DNA of 64,000 bases from Agromyces luteolus (GTDB lineage: Bacteria; Actinomycetota; Actinomycetes; Actinomycetales; Microbacteriaceae), in contig NZ_WODA01000008.1 in assembly GCF_009729855.1 (NCBI RefSeq), forward strand, positions 62,001 to 126,000, given 5' to 3'. The position numbers were made by a program, and so were the translations under genes. The notes under the pieces are model-generated. The model searched no databases, was not told the origin of the DNA, and saw nothing but the letters and a program-made list of their open reading frames with translations. This document shows, piece after piece, positions 7,219-18,372 of the stretch (positions within the stretch are counted from its first letter, which is position 1; each line of letters starts with the position of its first letter).

Positions 7219-9012
7219 ATGAACCGAGTGAGCCGCCACCCGATGCGCCGCATCGTCGCCGCGGGGTTGGCCCTCGTGCTGATCGTCGGCTGGTTCGTCG
7301 TGCGGCTCGTCGACATCCAGGTCGTGCGCGCCGCCGAGCTCAACGAGGCCTCGAAGGACGTGCGGTCCGAGACCCGGGTGATCTACGGCGAGCGCGGCGA
7401 GATCCTCGACGCCGAGGGCACCGTGCTCGCGGAGAGCGCGATGCGGTACAACATCACGATCTCGCCGAAGCAGGCGATGGCGACGGAGTCGTTCGAACGC
7501 ACCGGGTCCGACGGCGAGGAGACCGACGTGCCGCTCGACGACGCCCTCGGCGAACTGGGCGCGGTGATCGGCCGGACCGGTGGCGAGCTGCGCACGCAGA
7601 TCGAGGGCGAGCTGGCGAAGGATCCGGGCGCCGACTTCTCCTATGTCGCGAAGCGGGTCGACACCGACGTGTACGAGCAGGTGAAGGCGCTGCGCATCCC
7701 CTTCGTCTACTCGGAGGAGGTGCCGAGCCGGCGGTACCCGAACGGCGCGGTCGCCGGCAACCTGCTCGGCTTCGTCACCGACGAAGGCGAGCCGGGCGCT
7801 GGCCTGGAGTACTCGGAGGATGCGTGCCTCGCGAGCGAGGACGGTGAGATGACCTGGTTGCACAGCCTGAAGGACTGGGTCGCGATCCCCGGTTCCGAGG
7901 TCGTCAACACGACCGCGCACGACGGCGGCGACCTGCAGCTCACGATCGACGCCGACCTGCAGTACTTCGTGCAGCGCATCGCCGCCGCGCGCGTCGCCGA
8001 GACCGGTGCCGACTGGGCCACCGTCACGGTGATGGAGGCGAAGACGGGCAAGCTGCTCGCGGTCGCCGACGTCCCGACGGTCGATCCGAACTCGCCGAGC
8101 TCGGCCGACGCCTCGGACCGCGGCTCGCGCGCCTTCTCGGCACCGTTCGAGCCCGGGTCGACCTTCAAGGCGCTGACGTCCGCGTCGGTCATCGACGCGG
8201 GCGAGGGGTCCCCGACGAGCGGGGTCACGGCCGACTACCGGTACCTCCCGCCGAACGGCGCGAACATCAACGACAGCCACTACCACGGCCCGACGAACTA
8301 CACGATGACGGGGATGCTCATCGATTCCTCGAACACCGCGATGTCGATGTTCGGCGAGAAGGTGAGCGACGAGCGCCGCTACCAGGACATGCGCGACTTC
8401 GGCCTCGGCGAGGTGTCCGAAGTCGGGTTCGCGGGGGAGGAGCCGGGCGACCTCCACGGCGGACCGGACGGTTGGGACAACCAGACCAAGTACGCGACGA
8501 TGTTCGGCCAGGGCCTGACGACGACGGCGATCCAGATCACGAGCGCCTACCAGACGCTCGCCAACGGCGGCGTGCGCATGCCGGTGACGCTCGTCGACGG
8601 GTGTCGCCACGCGGACGGCACCGTCACCGAGGCGCCGGCCGACGAGGGGCGGCGCGTGGTGTCCGAGAAGGCGGCGGACGAGACGAGCCGGATGCTCGAG
8701 CAGGTCTACCTGAACGGCTGGCTGGCCGACCAGTGGGAGATCCCCGGGTACCGCGTCGCCGCCAAGACGGGAACGGCGCAGGTGCCCGACGGCAACGGCG
8801 GGTACCAGTCGGGCTACCTCGTGTCGGTATCGGGCTTCGCGCCGGTGGACGACCCCGAGTTCGTCGTTTCGGTCAGCATCATGAACCCCGTTAAGATGAA
8901 CTCGTCCGCCGCATCGGCTCCCGTCTTCCAGCAGGTGATGAGCCAGGTGCTCAAGAAGTATCGGACCGTTCCGTCCGGCGCCCAGGCGCCCGAGTTGCCA
9001 GCCACCTGGTGA
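7219..9012 (+). CDS. ftsI: Septal transpeptidase, class B penicillin-binding protein
   Basis: Cross-links septal peptidoglycan. The 597-aa protein has a short cytoplasmic tail, a membrane helix (about 10-31), a pedestal domain and a C-terminal transpeptidase domain. The penicillin-binding motifs are complete: S314-T-F-K317 (PGSTFK), S370-S-N372 and K516-T-G-T519. The ATG at 7219 was preferred to a GTG three codons later; ribosome site weak (GGAG 13 nt upstream). It is expected to work with FtsW, seven genes downstream. It is the target of beta-lactams; nothing in the motifs suggests resistance. Confidence 0.93.
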   Translation: MNRVSRHPMRRIVAAGLALVLIVGWFVVRLVDIQVVRAAELNEASKDVRSETRVIYGERGEILDAEGTVLAESAMRYNITISPKQAMATESFERTGSDGEETDVPLDDALGELGAVIGRTGGELRTQIEGELAKDPGADFSYVAKRVDTDVYEQVKALRIPFVYSEEVPSRRYPNGAVAGNLLGFVTDEGEPGAGLEYSEDACLASEDGEMTWLHSLKDWVAIPGSEVVNTTAHDGGDLQLTIDADLQYFVQRIAAARVAETGADWATVTVMEAKTGKLLAVADVPTVDPNSPSSADASDRGSRAFSAPFEPGSTFKALTSASVIDAGEGSPTSGVTADYRYLPPNGANINDSHYHGPTNYTMTGMLIDSSNTAMSMFGEKVSDERRYQDMRDFGLGEVSEVGFAGEEPGDLHGGPDGWDNQTKYATMFGQGLTTTAIQITSAYQTLANGGVRMPVTLVDGCRHADGTVTEAPADEGRRVVSEKAADETSRMLEQVYLNGWLADQWEIPGYRVAAKTGTAQVPDGNGGYQSGYLVSVSGFAPVDDPEFVVSVSIMNPVKMNSSAASAPVFQQVMSQVLKKYRTVPSGAQAPELPATW

Positions 9013-9025
9013 GAAAGTTGGGTTC

Positions 9026-10570
9026 GTGACCGGATCGCCTCCCACGGCACTCCGGCCGCAGCACCCGAGTCCCCGATCGCTCCGCGGCCTCGCGGATGCG
9101 TTCGGATTCGAGGTGCGCGGCGGGATCGACGACCTCGACGTGACCGGCGTCGCGATCGCCTCGGGCGCCGTCGACGGCGGCGACCTGTACGTGGGCGTGC
9201 CCGGTCGCCACGCGCACGGGGCCGACTACGTCGCCCAGGCCGCGGCGAACGGCGCCGTCGCGCTGCTCACGGACGCCGCGGGCGCCGAGCGTGCGGTCGA
9301 CGCCGGGATCCCCGTGCTCGTCACCCACGACGCGCGAGCCGCGCTCGGCGAGGTCGCGGCATGGATCCACCGCACGGCCGAGAATCCGGCGGCGCTGTTC
9401 GGCGTCACCGGCACGAACGGCAAGACGAGCGTCGTCTACCTGCTCTACGCGGTGCTCCGGCAGCTCGGCGTCACCGCCGGGCTCACGTCGACCGCCGAGC
9501 GTCGCATCGGCGACGAGGCGGTGACGAGCTCGCTCACGACCCCCGAGGCGAGCGAGCTGCATGCGCTGCTCGCGCGCATGCGAGAGGTCGACGTGCGTGC
9601 CGTGGGCATCGAGGTCTCCGCGCAGGCGCTCAGCCGCCACCGGGTCGACGGCATCGTGTTCGACGTGGTCGGCTTCACGAACCTCTCGCACGACCATCTC
9701 GACGACTACACGTCGATGGTCGAGTACTTCGACGCCAAGCGCGAGCTGTTCACGCCGGATCGGGCCCGTCGCGGCGTCGTCACGGTGGACTCCGAGTGGG
9801 GCGAGCGCCTCGTCGCGGAGTCGCGCATCCCGGTCGCGACCCTGGCGACCGAGCCCGGCGTGGACGCCGACTGGCACCTGGAGGTGCTCGAGGAGACCCC
9901 GATCCGGACCGCGTTCCGGCTCGAGGGGCCCGGCGGTCGATCGCTCGAGACCGGCATCCCGCTCATCGGCCGGTACAACGCCGCGAACGCGGCCCTCGCG
10001 ATCGTGATGCTCGTCGAGGCGGGATACGACCTCGACCTGATCGCCGCGACGGTCGGCGAGCAGGGCATCGACGCCTACATTCCGGGCCGGACCGAGCGCG
10101 TCTCGGGCGAGCGCGGCCCGGTGGTCTACATCGACTACGGCCACACGCCCGACGCGTTCGCGCAGGCGCTCGAGGCGATCCGCCGCACCACCGAGGGGCG
10201 CGTCGTGATGGTCTTCGGCGCCGACGGCGACCGCGACACGACGAAGCGCGCCGACATGGGGGCGATCGCGGCGCGCGGCGCCGACGTGCTGGTCATCACC
10301 GACTTCCACCCCCGGTGGGAGGACCCGGCGGCCATCCGCGCCGCGCTCATCGCCGGCGCGAGGGCCGCCGTGCCCGATCGCGAGATCCACGAGATCGCCG
10401 ACCAGCGCGCCGCGTTCCGGCGCGCGCTCGCGCTCGTCGGCGAGGGCGACGCCGTCCTCTACGCGGGGCCCGGCCACGAGGACTACCAGGAGGTCGCCGG
10501 AGTGAAGCATCCGTACTCGGCCCGGGACGACGCCCGGCTCGCACTGCAGGAAGCGGGGTGGCTCGAATGA
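9026..10570 (+). CDS. murE: UDP-N-acetylmuramoyl-tripeptide synthetase MurE
   Basis: Mur ligase that adds the third amino acid to UDP-MurNAc-L-Ala-D-Glu using ATP. The 514-aa protein has the ATP motif GTNGKT (129-134; K133), the carbamylated-lysine region DAKRELF and the C-terminal domain with YGHTPD. The loop that selects the third residue reads DFHPRWEDP (426-434). The meso-diaminopimelate form is DNPR and the lysine form differs again, so the substrate is uncertain; Microbacteriaceae often use diaminobutyrate, ornithine or lysine. GTG start 13 bp after ftsI. It ends in an ATGA overlap with murF. Confidence 0.92.
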   Translation: MTGSPPTALRPQHPSPRSLRGLADAFGFEVRGGIDDLDVTGVAIASGAVDGGDLYVGVPGRHAHGADYVAQAAANGAVALLTDAAGAERAVDAGIPVLVTHDARAALGEVAAWIHRTAENPAALFGVTGTNGKTSVVYLLYAVLRQLGVTAGLTSTAERRIGDEAVTSSLTTPEASELHALLARMREVDVRAVGIEVSAQALSRHRVDGIVFDVVGFTNLSHDHLDDYTSMVEYFDAKRELFTPDRARRGVVTVDSEWGERLVAESRIPVATLATEPGVDADWHLEVLEETPIRTAFRLEGPGGRSLETGIPLIGRYNAANAALAIVMLVEAGYDLDLIAATVGEQGIDAYIPGRTERVSGERGPVVYIDYGHTPDAFAQALEAIRRTTEGRVVMVFGADGDRDTTKRADMGAIAARGADVLVITDFHPRWEDPAAIRAALIAGARAAVPDREIHEIADQRAAFRRALALVGEGDAVLYAGPGHEDYQEVAGVKHPYSARDDARLALQEAGWLE

Positions 10571-11979
10571 TCGCGCTGACCATGTCCGAGATCGCGGCGG
10601 CGACCTCGGGACGGTTCGAGCCGGCCGGGACCGACGCGTCGCCCGAGACGGTCGTCGGCGGCGCCGTCACCACCGACTCGCGCGAGGTCGAGCCGGGCGG
10701 GATCTTCGTCGCCAAGCGCGGCGAGTTCGACGACGGGCACCGCTTCGCACCCGCCGCGGTCGCGCAGGGTGCGTCGCTCCTCGTCGTCGAGCACCTCCTC
10801 GACCTCCCCGTCGCCCAGATCGTCGTCGAGGACTCCGTCGACGCGCTCGGCGGCCTCGCGACGGAGGTCGTCCGGCGCGTGCGCGCGCTCGGTCGCCTGC
10901 GGATCGTCGGCGTGACCGGCTCGAACGGCAAGACGACCACCAAGAACCTGCTGCGCACCGTCCTCGAGCAGGTCGGCCCGACGGTAGCCGCCCGGAAGAG
11001 CTACAACAACGAGGTCGGTGCGCCGACGACCATGCTCGAACTCACCGAGGAGACCGAGTTCCTGGTCGCCGAGATGGGCGCGTCGGGCGTCGGCGAGATC
11101 GCGCGACTGATCCGGATGGCCCGCCCCGACGTGGGCATCGTCCTGAAGGTCGGCCTCGCCCACGCCGGCGAGTTCGGCGGCATCGAGAAGACCGTCCAGG
11201 CCAAGTCCGAGATGGTCACCGACCTGCTGCCGACGGATGTCGCGGTGCTGAACGCGGACGACCCGCGAGTGGTGCCCATGGCCGATCGGACGGCCGCCCG
11301 GGTCGTGTGGTTCGGGCTCGGCGAGGGCGCGGACGTCCGCGCCGGCGAGCTCGTCGTGCACCCGCAGGGCACCGAGTTCACGGTCACCGCGCCCGACGGG
11401 GAGTCCGCGCGCGTGCGCTTCTCCGTGCTCGGCGAGCATCACGTCATGAACGCGCTCGCCGCGACATCCGCCGCACTCGAACTCGGCGTGCCGCTGGCCA
11501 CGATCGTCGCGGGCCTCGAGCGCGTCACGCTCGCCGAGCAGTGGCGCATGCAGGTCATGGGCGGCCGCGACGACATCACCGTGATCAACGACGCGTACAA
11601 CGCGAGCCCCGACTCGATGGCGGCGGCGCTGAAGACGCTCGCGCAGGTGAAGCGGCCCGGCGCGCGCACCATCGCGGTGCTCGGCGAGATGAGCGAGCTC
11701 GGCGAGTTCTCGGGCGAGGAGCACGACCGCATCGGCCTGCTCGCGGTCCGACTCGGCATCTCGCAGCTCGTGGTCGTGGGGGAGGGCGCGCGTCGCCTGC
11801 ACATCACGACGATCAACGAGGGCTCGTGGGACGGCGAGTCGGCGTACGTCGAGACGGCCGACGAGGCGTTCGACCTGGTGACCGGGATGGCCCGACCGGG
11901 GGACACGGTGCTCGTGAAATCGTCGAACTCGGCGGGCCTCCGCCACCTCGGCGACCGACTGGGAGAATGGTTCGCGTGA
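10567..11979 (+). CDS. murF: UDP-N-acetylmuramoyl-tripeptide--D-alanyl-D-alanine ligase
   Basis: Adds D-Ala-D-Ala to complete the stem pentapeptide precursor. The 470-aa protein has the Mur ligase ATP motif GSNGKTTT (118-125), [12 protein letters not shown], the carbamylated-lysine region KSEM, and the C-terminal [11 protein letters not shown] motif characteristic of MurF. It starts four bases inside murE (ATGA) and ends in a GTGA overlap with mraY, consistent with one polycistronic message. Confidence 0.95.
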   Translation: MIALTMSEIAAATSGRFEPAGTDASPETVVGGAVTTDSREVEPGGIFVAKRGEFDDGHRFAPAAVAQGASLLVVEHLLDLPVAQIVVEDSVDALGGLATEVVRRVRALGRLRIVGVTGSNGKTTTKNLLRTVLEQVGPTVAARKSYNNEVGAPTTMLELTEETEFLVAEMGASGVGEIARLIRMARPDVGIVLKVGLAHAGEFGGIEKTVQAKSEMVTDLLPTDVAVLNADDPRVVPMADRTAARVVWFGLGEGADVRAGELVVHPQGTEFTVTAPDGESARVRFSVLGEHHVMNALAATSAALELGVPLATIVAGLERVTLAEQWRMQVMGGRDDITVINDAYNASPDSMAAALKTLAQVKRPGARTIAVLGEMSELGEFSGEEHDRIGLLAVRLGISQLVVVGEGARRLHITTINEGSWDGESAYVETADEAFDLVTGMARPGDTVLVKSSNSAGLRHLGDRLGEWFA

Positions 11980-13070
11980 GAGCACTTCTGACCGCCGGAG
12001 CCCTGTCGCTCTCGTTCACCCTGTTCCTGACACCGCTGTTCATCCGGCTGTTCACGCGACTCGGGTGGGGCCAGTTCATCCGCGACGACGGTCCGAAGAC
12101 GCACCACGTGAAGCGGGGCACGCCCACGATGGGCGGCATCATCTTCATCCTGGGCACCCTGTTCGGGTACTTCATCGCGACGACCCTGGTGGGGGACGGA
12201 CCGACCGCCTCCGGGCTGCTCGTGCTGTTCATGATGGTCGGACTCGGCCTCGTCGGATTCCTCGACGACTTCCTGAAGACGCGCAAGAAGCAGAGCCTCG
12301 GGCTCGGCGGCTGGGCGAAGATCGCCGGCCAGACCCTCGTCGCCGCCGTCTTCGCCCTGCTCGCGCTGCAGTTCCCGAACGCCGAGGGGGCCACGCCGGC
12401 CTCGACGAAGATCTCGTTCATCCGCGACCTGCCGCTCGACTTCATGGTCCTCGGCACGGTCGTCGGAATCATCGCCTACGTCGTCTGGATCGTGCTCATC
12501 ACCGCGGCCGCCTCGAACGGCGTGAACGTCACCGACGGGCTCGACGGCCTCGCCTCCGGCGCATCGATCCTCGCGATCGGCTCGTTCATCATCATCGGCT
12601 TCTGGCAGTTCAACCAGTCGCGGTTCAGCGAGAACCTCAACCCGAGCGACCTGTACCGCAGCTACGACGTGCGCGACCCGCTCGACCTCGCGATCGTGGC
12701 CACCGCGATCGTCGGTGCCGTGGTCGGATTCCTCTGGTGGAACACGAATCCCGCGCACATCTACATGGGCGACACCGGATCCCTCGCGCTCGGCGGCGCG
12801 CTGGCGGCGCTCGCGGTGACCAGCCAGACCGAGCTGCTGCTGCTCATCATCGGCGGCCTCTTCGTCATCGAGGCCGGGTCGGTCATCGTCCAACGCGCGT
12901 ACTTCAAGGTCACGGGCGGCAAGCGGATCTTCCTGATGAGCCCGATCCACCACCACTTCGAGCTGAAGGGGTGGGCGGAGGTCACGATCGTGGTCCGCTT
13001 CTGGATCATCGGCGGCCTCTTCGTCGCGGCGGGCGTGGGTGCGTTCTACTTCGAATGGCTGCAGAGTTGA
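11976..13070 (+). CDS. mraY: Phospho-N-acetylmuramoyl-pentapeptide-transferase
   Basis: Integral membrane enzyme that transfers phospho-MurNAc-pentapeptide to undecaprenyl phosphate, giving lipid I. The 364-aa sequence has about ten hydrophobic helices and the cytoplasmic-loop signatures [21 protein letters not shown] (aspartates for Mg2+), [21 protein letters not shown] and [10 protein letters not shown]. The GTG start overlaps the murF stop. Its end overlaps murD by 16 bp. Confidence 0.97.
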   Translation: MRALLTAGALSLSFTLFLTPLFIRLFTRLGWGQFIRDDGPKTHHVKRGTPTMGGIIFILGTLFGYFIATTLVGDGPTASGLLVLFMMVGLGLVGFLDDFLKTRKKQSLGLGGWAKIAGQTLVAAVFALLALQFPNAEGATPASTKISFIRDLPLDFMVLGTVVGIIAYVVWIVLITAAASNGVNVTDGLDGLASGASILAIGSFIIIGFWQFNQSRFSENLNPSDLYRSYDVRDPLDLAIVATAIVGAVVGFLWWNTNPAHIYMGDTGSLALGGALAALAVTSQTELLLLIIGGLFVIEAGSVIVQRAYFKVTGGKRIFLMSPIHHHFELKGWAEVTIVVRFWIIGGLFVAAGVGAFYFEWLQS

Positions 13071-14611
13071 CGGATGCCGCGGCCGGGGCCGCACGCCTCG
13101 AAGGGCTGACCAGCTGGCACGCCGACGGATGGCGCGACCTCCGCGTCGCCGTCCTCGGGCTCGGCGTGACGGGGTTCGCCGTGGCCGACACCCTCGCCGA
13201 GCTCGGTTCGCGGGTGACGGTGTACGCGGCCTCGCCGGACGACGAGCGCGCTCGCATCCTCGACGTGATCGGGGTCGACTTCGTGGTGCACCCGCTCGAT
13301 CCCGTGCCCGACGAGCTCGCGGCATCCGCCCCCGACCTCGTGGTGGTCTCGCCGGGATTCCGACCGGACCACCCCGTGCTCCGGTGGGCGGCGTCGACGG
13401 GCGTGCCCGTCTGGGGCGACATCGAGCTGGCGTGGCGCGTGCGCGACAAGGTGATGGCGTCCGAGTGGATGCTCGTCACGGGCACCAACGGCAAGACGAC
13501 GACCGTGCAGCTGGCCGCGACGCTGATCGCGGCGGGCGGGGTGCGCGTGGCGCCGTGCGGCAACATCGGCGTGCCCGTGCTCGACGCGGTCCGCGACCCG
13601 GCGGGGTACGACGTCCTCGTCGTCGAGCTCTCGAGCTTCCAGCTCCACCACCTGCCGACGAGCGGTCCCGGCGCGGTGCACCCGGTCGCGAGCGTCTGCC
13701 TCAACCTCGCCGACGATCACTACGACTGGCACGGTTCGCCGGGGGCGTACCGTGACGCCAAGGCGAAGGTCTACGCCAACACGAAGGTGGCGTGCGTGTA
13801 CAACCGCGCCGACGAGGCGACGCGTTCGATGGTCGAGGACGCGGAGGTCGAGGAGGGCGCGCGTGCGATCGGGTTCGGCCTGGACACCCCGGGACCGAGC
13901 GACTTCGGCGTGGTGGACGGCATCCTCTGCGACCGGGCGTTCCTCGAGGACCGGCGGACCGCGGCGCTCGAGCTCACCACGCTCGAGGAGCTCGAGCCGC
14001 AGGGCCTCGCCGTCCCGCACGTCGTCGCCAACATCCTCGCGGCCGCCGCGCTCGCGCGCTCGATCGACGTCCCGGTCGCCGCGATCCACGACGCGCTCGC
14101 GGGCTTCCGGCTCGATGCGCACCGCATCCAGACGGTCGCGACGGCGGGCGGCATCCGCTGGATCGACGACTCGAAGGCGACGAACCCGCATGCGGCCGAG
14201 GCGTCGCTGCAGGCGTTCGGCCCGGTCGTCTGGATCGTCGGCGGGTTGTTGAAGGGGGTCGACGCCGACGCGCTCGTGGCGCGCCACGTTCCGCGACTCC
14301 GCGCGGCGGTGGTGATCGGCGCCGATCGTGCGGCGCTCGTCGAGGCGTTCCGCCGACACGCGCCCGGACTGCCGCTCCTCGAGGTGGAGACGGATGACAC
14401 TGAGAGCGTGATGCCCGACGCGGTCGCCCTCGCGGCCTCGGTCGCAGAGGAGGGGGACACCGTGCTCCTCGCGCCCGCGGCGGCATCGATGGACCAGTTC
14501 GCGGACTACGCCGACCGCGGCCGGCGCTTCCACGAGGCCGTCCGCGACCGGCTCGGAGAGGAGGGGCATGACCAGCCCGCCTCGGACGACCCGCCCGGCC
14601 AAGCGGACTGA
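13055..14611 (+). CDS. murD: UDP-N-acetylmuramoyl-L-alanine--D-glutamate ligase
   Basis: Adds D-Glu to UDP-MurNAc-L-Ala. The 518-aa protein has an N-terminal Rossmann-like domain ([17 protein letters not shown]), the ATP motif [36 protein letters not shown] (in parts), and [13 protein letters not shown] in the C-terminal domain. The ATG at 13055 lies inside the end of mraY. It is somewhat longer than the usual 450 aa, mainly through an N-terminal extension and an acidic insert near 255-290. It overlaps ftsW by 44 bp. Confidence 0.95.
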   Translation: MAAELTDAAAGAARLEGLTSWHADGWRDLRVAVLGLGVTGFAVADTLAELGSRVTVYAASPDDERARILDVIGVDFVVHPLDPVPDELAASAPDLVVVSPGFRPDHPVLRWAASTGVPVWGDIELAWRVRDKVMASEWMLVTGTNGKTTTVQLAATLIAAGGVRVAPCGNIGVPVLDAVRDPAGYDVLVVELSSFQLHHLPTSGPGAVHPVASVCLNLADDHYDWHGSPGAYRDAKAKVYANTKVACVYNRADEATRSMVEDAEVEEGARAIGFGLDTPGPSDFGVVDGILCDRAFLEDRRTAALELTTLEELEPQGLAVPHVVANILAAAALARSIDVPVAAIHDALAGFRLDAHRIQTVATAGGIRWIDDSKATNPHAAEASLQAFGPVVWIVGGLLKGVDADALVARHVPRLRAAVVIGADRAALVEAFRRHAPGLPLLEVETDDTESVMPDAVALAASVAEEGDTVLLAPAAASMDQFADYADRGRRFHEAVRDRLGEEGHDQPASDDPPGQAD

Positions 14612-15815
14612 GCCGACCGGGCTCGCCGCCCGGATCCGACTCGGTGCGTTCCGACCCGAGTCGAAGGACTACTTCCTGCTCCTCGGCACGGTGCTCTTCC
14701 TCGTCGTGCTCGGCCTGGTCATGGTGCTCTCGTCCTCCCAGGTCGAGTCCGCGCTGGCGAACGACGGCGACTTCACCTCGCGCGCGGCGCAGCAGGCGAC
14801 GTACGCCCTCATCGGGGTGCCCGTGATGCTGCTCGCCGGCCGGATGCCGGAGCGGTTCTGGATGCGGATCGCCTGGCTCGTGCTCGGGGTGGCCTGCATC
14901 CTCCAGCTGCTCGTCGTGGCCACGCCGCTCGGCGTCGAGGTCGGCGGCAACACGAACTGGTTGCGGCTCGGGCCCGTGCAGTTCCAGCCGTCCGAGCTCA
15001 TCAAGGTCGCGCTCGTGCTCTGGCTCGGCCTCATCGTGACGAAGAAGCAGGACCACCTCGGCGACTTCGGCAAGGGCGTCATGCCCATCCTGCTCGTCGG
15101 GGGAGGGGCCATCGGGCTGGTGCTGCTCGGCGGCGACCTCGGGACGGTCATGGTGATGGCGGCGATGCTGCTCGGCACGCTCTTCCTGATCGGCGTGCCG
15201 CTGCGGCTGCTCGCGGTGCCCGTGCTGTTCGGCGCGGCGGCCTTCACGCTCGTGGCGGTCTCGAGCGAGAGCCGGATGCGCCGGATCACCGCGTTCCTCG
15301 AGGAGGACTGCGCGAGGTACAACCTCGGCGACTGCTGGCAGATCCAGCACGGCACGTTCGCGATGGCGAACGGCGGCGTCTTCGGCGTCGGCCTCGGCAA
15401 TTCGGCGGCGAAGTGGTCGTGGCTGCCCGCCGCCGACAACGACTTCATCTTCGCGATCATCGGCGAGGAGCTCGGCCTCATCGGCGCCGTCGTCGTGATC
15501 GGGCTCTTCGTGGTGCTGGCCGTCGCGCTCGCCAGGGTCATGCGCTCGGCCGCGACCCCGTTCGGGCGCACGGTCGCCGCGGCGGTCCTCGTGTGGGTGG
15601 TCGGGCAGGCGTGTGTCAATATCGGTGTCGTGCTCGGCGTCTTCCCCGTCCTCGGTGTCCCCCTTCCGCTCGTGTCGGCCGGTGGCACCGCCCTCCTCAC
15701 GACCCTCTTCGCGATCGGCGTCGTGCTCTCGGTCGCACGGGATCCGGGCGTGCCCGCCCGCGCGAACGCCAAGGCCCCCGCGCGTCGCACCTCGAAGGCG
15801 ACCCGATCGCGATGA
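14568..15815 (+). CDS. ftsW: Septal peptidoglycan glycosyltransferase, SEDS family
   Basis: Polymerises glycan strands from lipid II at the septum together with FtsI. The 415-aa membrane protein has about ten helices; GGNTNWLRLGPVQFQPSELIK and NIGVVLGVFPVLGVPLPLVSAGGT (in parts) are the family signatures, the latter including the final periplasmic loop. A basic C-terminal tail ends in [11 protein letters not shown]. The ATG at 14568 is within murD, preceded by GGAGAGGAGGGGC. Confidence 0.95.
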   Translation: MTSPPRTTRPAKRTEPTGLAARIRLGAFRPESKDYFLLLGTVLFLVVLGLVMVLSSSQVESALANDGDFTSRAAQQATYALIGVPVMLLAGRMPERFWMRIAWLVLGVACILQLLVVATPLGVEVGGNTNWLRLGPVQFQPSELIKVALVLWLGLIVTKKQDHLGDFGKGVMPILLVGGGAIGLVLLGGDLGTVMVMAAMLLGTLFLIGVPLRLLAVPVLFGAAAFTLVAVSSESRMRRITAFLEEDCARYNLGDCWQIQHGTFAMANGGVFGVGLGNSAAKWSWLPAADNDFIFAIIGEELGLIGAVVVIGLFVVLAVALARVMRSAATPFGRTVAAAVLVWVVGQACVNIGVVLGVFPVLGVPLPLVSAGGTALLTTLFAIGVVLSVARDPGVPARANAKAPARRTSKATRSR

Positions 15816-16912
15816 CGACGTACCTCCTCGCCGGCGGCGGCACCGCCGGCCACGTGAACCCCCTGCTCGCCGTCGCGGATCGCCTGCGCGAGCGCGACCC
15901 GGAGGCGAGCGTGCTCGTGCTCGGGACCGCCGAGGGCCTCGAGTCCCGGCTCGTGCCCGCTCGCGGCTACGAGCTGCTCACGATCGAGAAGGTCCCGTTC
16001 CCGCGCCGGCCGAACGGGGCGGCGCTCCGCTTCCCGTCGCGGTTCCGACGCTCGATCGCCGACGTCCGCGCGATGATCGCCGCTCGCGGCGTCGACGTGG
16101 TCGTCGGCTTCGGCGGCTACGTGTCGACGCCCGCCTACCTCGCCGCGCGCGGCGCGGGCATCCCCGTCGTGATCCACGAGGCGAACGCGCGGCCCGGCCT
16201 CGCGAACCGGCTCGGCGCGCGATTCGCGGCACGCGTCGGCGTCGCCTTCGCGGGGACGCCGCTGCCGCACGCCGAGTTCGTCGGGATGCCGCTCCGGCGC
16301 GAGATCGAGGCCCTCGACCGCCGGGCGCAGCGCCCGGTGGCCGCCGAGTTCTTCGGACTCGATCCGGCGCGGCCGGTGCTGCTCGTCACGGGCGGCTCGC
16401 TCGGCGCCCGGCGCATCAACCGCACGACGGTCGACAGCGCCGCGACGCTCACGGGCACGGGCTGGCAGGTGCTCCACGTGACCGGTGCGAAGTCCGAGGT
16501 CGGCGACCCCGGCATCGCCGACTACCGGATGGTCGAGTACGCCGACCGCATGGACCTCGCGCTCGCGATCGCCGACGCCGCGGTCTCCCGGGCCGGGGCC
16601 GCGACCGTGAGCGAACTCTCCGCGCTCGGGATCCCCGCCGTCTACGTCCCCTACCCGGTCGGCAACGGCGAGCAGCGATTCAACGCGGCGGGCGTCGTCG
16701 AGGCCGGCGGCGGCATCCTCGTCGACGATGCCGACTTCCTGCCCGAGCAGGTCTCCCGCGAGGTGGTCCCGATGCTGGCCGATCGCGACCGACTCGAGCG
16801 GATGGCCCGCGCCGCGGCATCCGTCGGCGCCCTCGACGGCACCGACCGCATGATCGAACTCGTCGACGGCGCGCTGCGCCGCGACGGCACCCCCGGCGCC
16901 GCGGGCGCGTAA
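15812..16912 (+). CDS. murG: UDP-GlcNAc:lipid I N-acetylglucosaminyltransferase
   Basis: Cytoplasmic-face glycosyltransferase (GT28) that converts lipid I to lipid II. The 366-aa protein begins [20 protein letters not shown] with the two glycine-rich loops (the second in [16 protein letters not shown]), [13 protein letters not shown], and the C-terminal UDP-sugar site [24 protein letters not shown] (in parts) with [12 protein letters not shown] overlap with ftsW. Confidence 0.97.
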   Translation: MTTYLLAGGGTAGHVNPLLAVADRLRERDPEASVLVLGTAEGLESRLVPARGYELLTIEKVPFPRRPNGAALRFPSRFRRSIADVRAMIAARGVDVVVGFGGYVSTPAYLAARGAGIPVVIHEANARPGLANRLGARFAARVGVAFAGTPLPHAEFVGMPLRREIEALDRRAQRPVAAEFFGLDPARPVLLVTGGSLGARRINRTTVDSAATLTGTGWQVLHVTGAKSEVGDPGIADYRMVEYADRMDLALAIADAAVSRAGAATVSELSALGIPAVYVPYPVGNGEQRFNAAGVVEAGGGILVDDADFLPEQVSREVVPMLADRDRLERMARAAASVGALDGTDRMIELVDGALRRDGTPGAAGA

Positions 16913-16955
16913 CGTTGAACCGTCCGAACCCCTCTCCAGGAAGCACCGCGACACC

Positions 16956-18362
16956 GTGACGATCAAGCCCGACCCCTCCATCGCGATCCCCGCCGACCTC
17001 GGCGCCGTGCACTTCGTCGGCATCGGCGGGTCGGGCATGAGCGGCATCGCGCGGCTCGCGCTCGGCGCCGGCCACCGCGTGACCGGATCCGACGTCCGCG
17101 ACTCGGCGAACGTCGCGGCGCTGCGCGAGCTCGGTGCGACGATCGCGATCGGCCACGCCGCGGAGAACCTCCCCGACGACGTCGACACGGTCGTCGTGAC
17201 CGGCGCCCTCTGGCAGGACAACCCGGAGTACCGGCTGGCGCTGTCGCGGGGCCTGCCGGTGCTGCATCGCTCGCAGGCGCTCGCCTCGGTGATCTCCGGG
17301 CAGCGACTCGTGTCGGTCGCGGGCGCGCACGGCAAGACCACGTCGACGGGCATGATCATCACGGGGCTGCTCGCGCTCGGCGAGGACCCGAGCTTCGTCA
17401 ACGGCGGCGTCATCGAGGAGCTCGGCGTGAGCGCGGCATCCGGCTCGGGCGAGCTCTTCGTCGTCGAGGCCGACGAGTCGGACGGTTCCTTCCTCCTCTA
17501 CGACACGTCGGTGGCGCTCATCACCAACGTCGATCCGGACCACCTCGATCACTACGGCTCGCTCGACGCGTTCGAGCAGGCGTTCGTCGACTTCGCCGAC
17601 CGGGCGAACGAGTTCGTCGTCATCTCCTCCGACGACGCCGGTGCGACGCGCGTCCGGCATCGGCTCTCGCACGAGCGCGTGCTCACGTTCGGCGAGGCCG
17701 CGGACGCGACGGTGCGCGTGCACTCGATCTCCACCGACGGACCGGTGTCGTTCGCGGTCGACCACGCGGGCGAGACGTATCGTGCGCAGCTGCGGATCCC
17801 CGGCCGGCACAACGCGATCAACGCGGCGGGCGCGTTCGCCGTCCTCGTCGGCCTGGGATTCGACCCGGCCGCCTCGCTCGAGGGCATCTCGCGCTTCGCC
17901 GGCACCGGTCGGCGGTTCGAGCTGCACGGCGTGGTCGACGGGGTCAGCGTGTACGACGACTACGCCCATCACCCCACGGAGGTCGCGGCGGCGCTCTCCG
18001 CGGCCCGCACCGTCGTCGGCGACGGCCGGATCATCGCCGTGCACCAGCCGCACCTCTACAGCCGCACCCGGCTGTTCGCGAAGGAGTTCGCCGAGGTCCT
18101 GGAGCGCTACGCCGACGAGACCGTCGTGCTCGACGTGTACGGCGCCCGCGAGGACCCGGAGCCGGGAGTGACCGGCGCCCTCGTGAGCGAGCGGTTCGAG
18201 CACGCCGAGCGGGTGGCGTTCATCGCCGACTGGCAGGACGCCGCCGACCACACCGCGCGCATCGCGCGGCCCGGCGACTTCGTGATCATGCTCGGATGCG
18301 GCGACGTGTACCGGATCGTGCCGCAGCTCCTCGGATCGCTCGAACGCGAGCGGGACGCCTGA
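16956..18362 (+). CDS. murC: UDP-N-acetylmuramate--L-alanine ligase
   Basis: First Mur ligase, adding L-Ala to UDP-MurNAc. The 468-aa protein has [18 protein letters not shown] at the N-terminus, the ATP motif [30 protein letters not shown] and the C-terminal [17 protein letters not shown] start. A TAACGT hexamer overlaps the murG stop 41 bp upstream and might add a secondary promoter, but this is weak. Confidence 0.96.
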   Translation: MTIKPDPSIAIPADLGAVHFVGIGGSGMSGIARLALGAGHRVTGSDVRDSANVAALRELGATIAIGHAAENLPDDVDTVVVTGALWQDNPEYRLALSRGLPVLHRSQALASVISGQRLVSVAGAHGKTTSTGMIITGLLALGEDPSFVNGGVIEELGVSAASGSGELFVVEADESDGSFLLYDTSVALITNVDPDHLDHYGSLDAFEQAFVDFADRANEFVVISSDDAGATRVRHRLSHERVLTFGEAADATVRVHSISTDGPVSFAVDHAGETYRAQLRIPGRHNAINAAGAFAVLVGLGFDPAASLEGISRFAGTGRRFELHGVVDGVSVYDDYAHHPTEVAAALSAARTVVGDGRIIAVHQPHLYSRTRLFAKEFAEVLERYADETVVLDVYGAREDPEPGVTGALVSERFEHAERVAFIADWQDAADHTARIARPGDFVIMLGCGDVYRIVPQLLGSLERERDA

Positions 18363-18372
18363 TCGGAGACCC

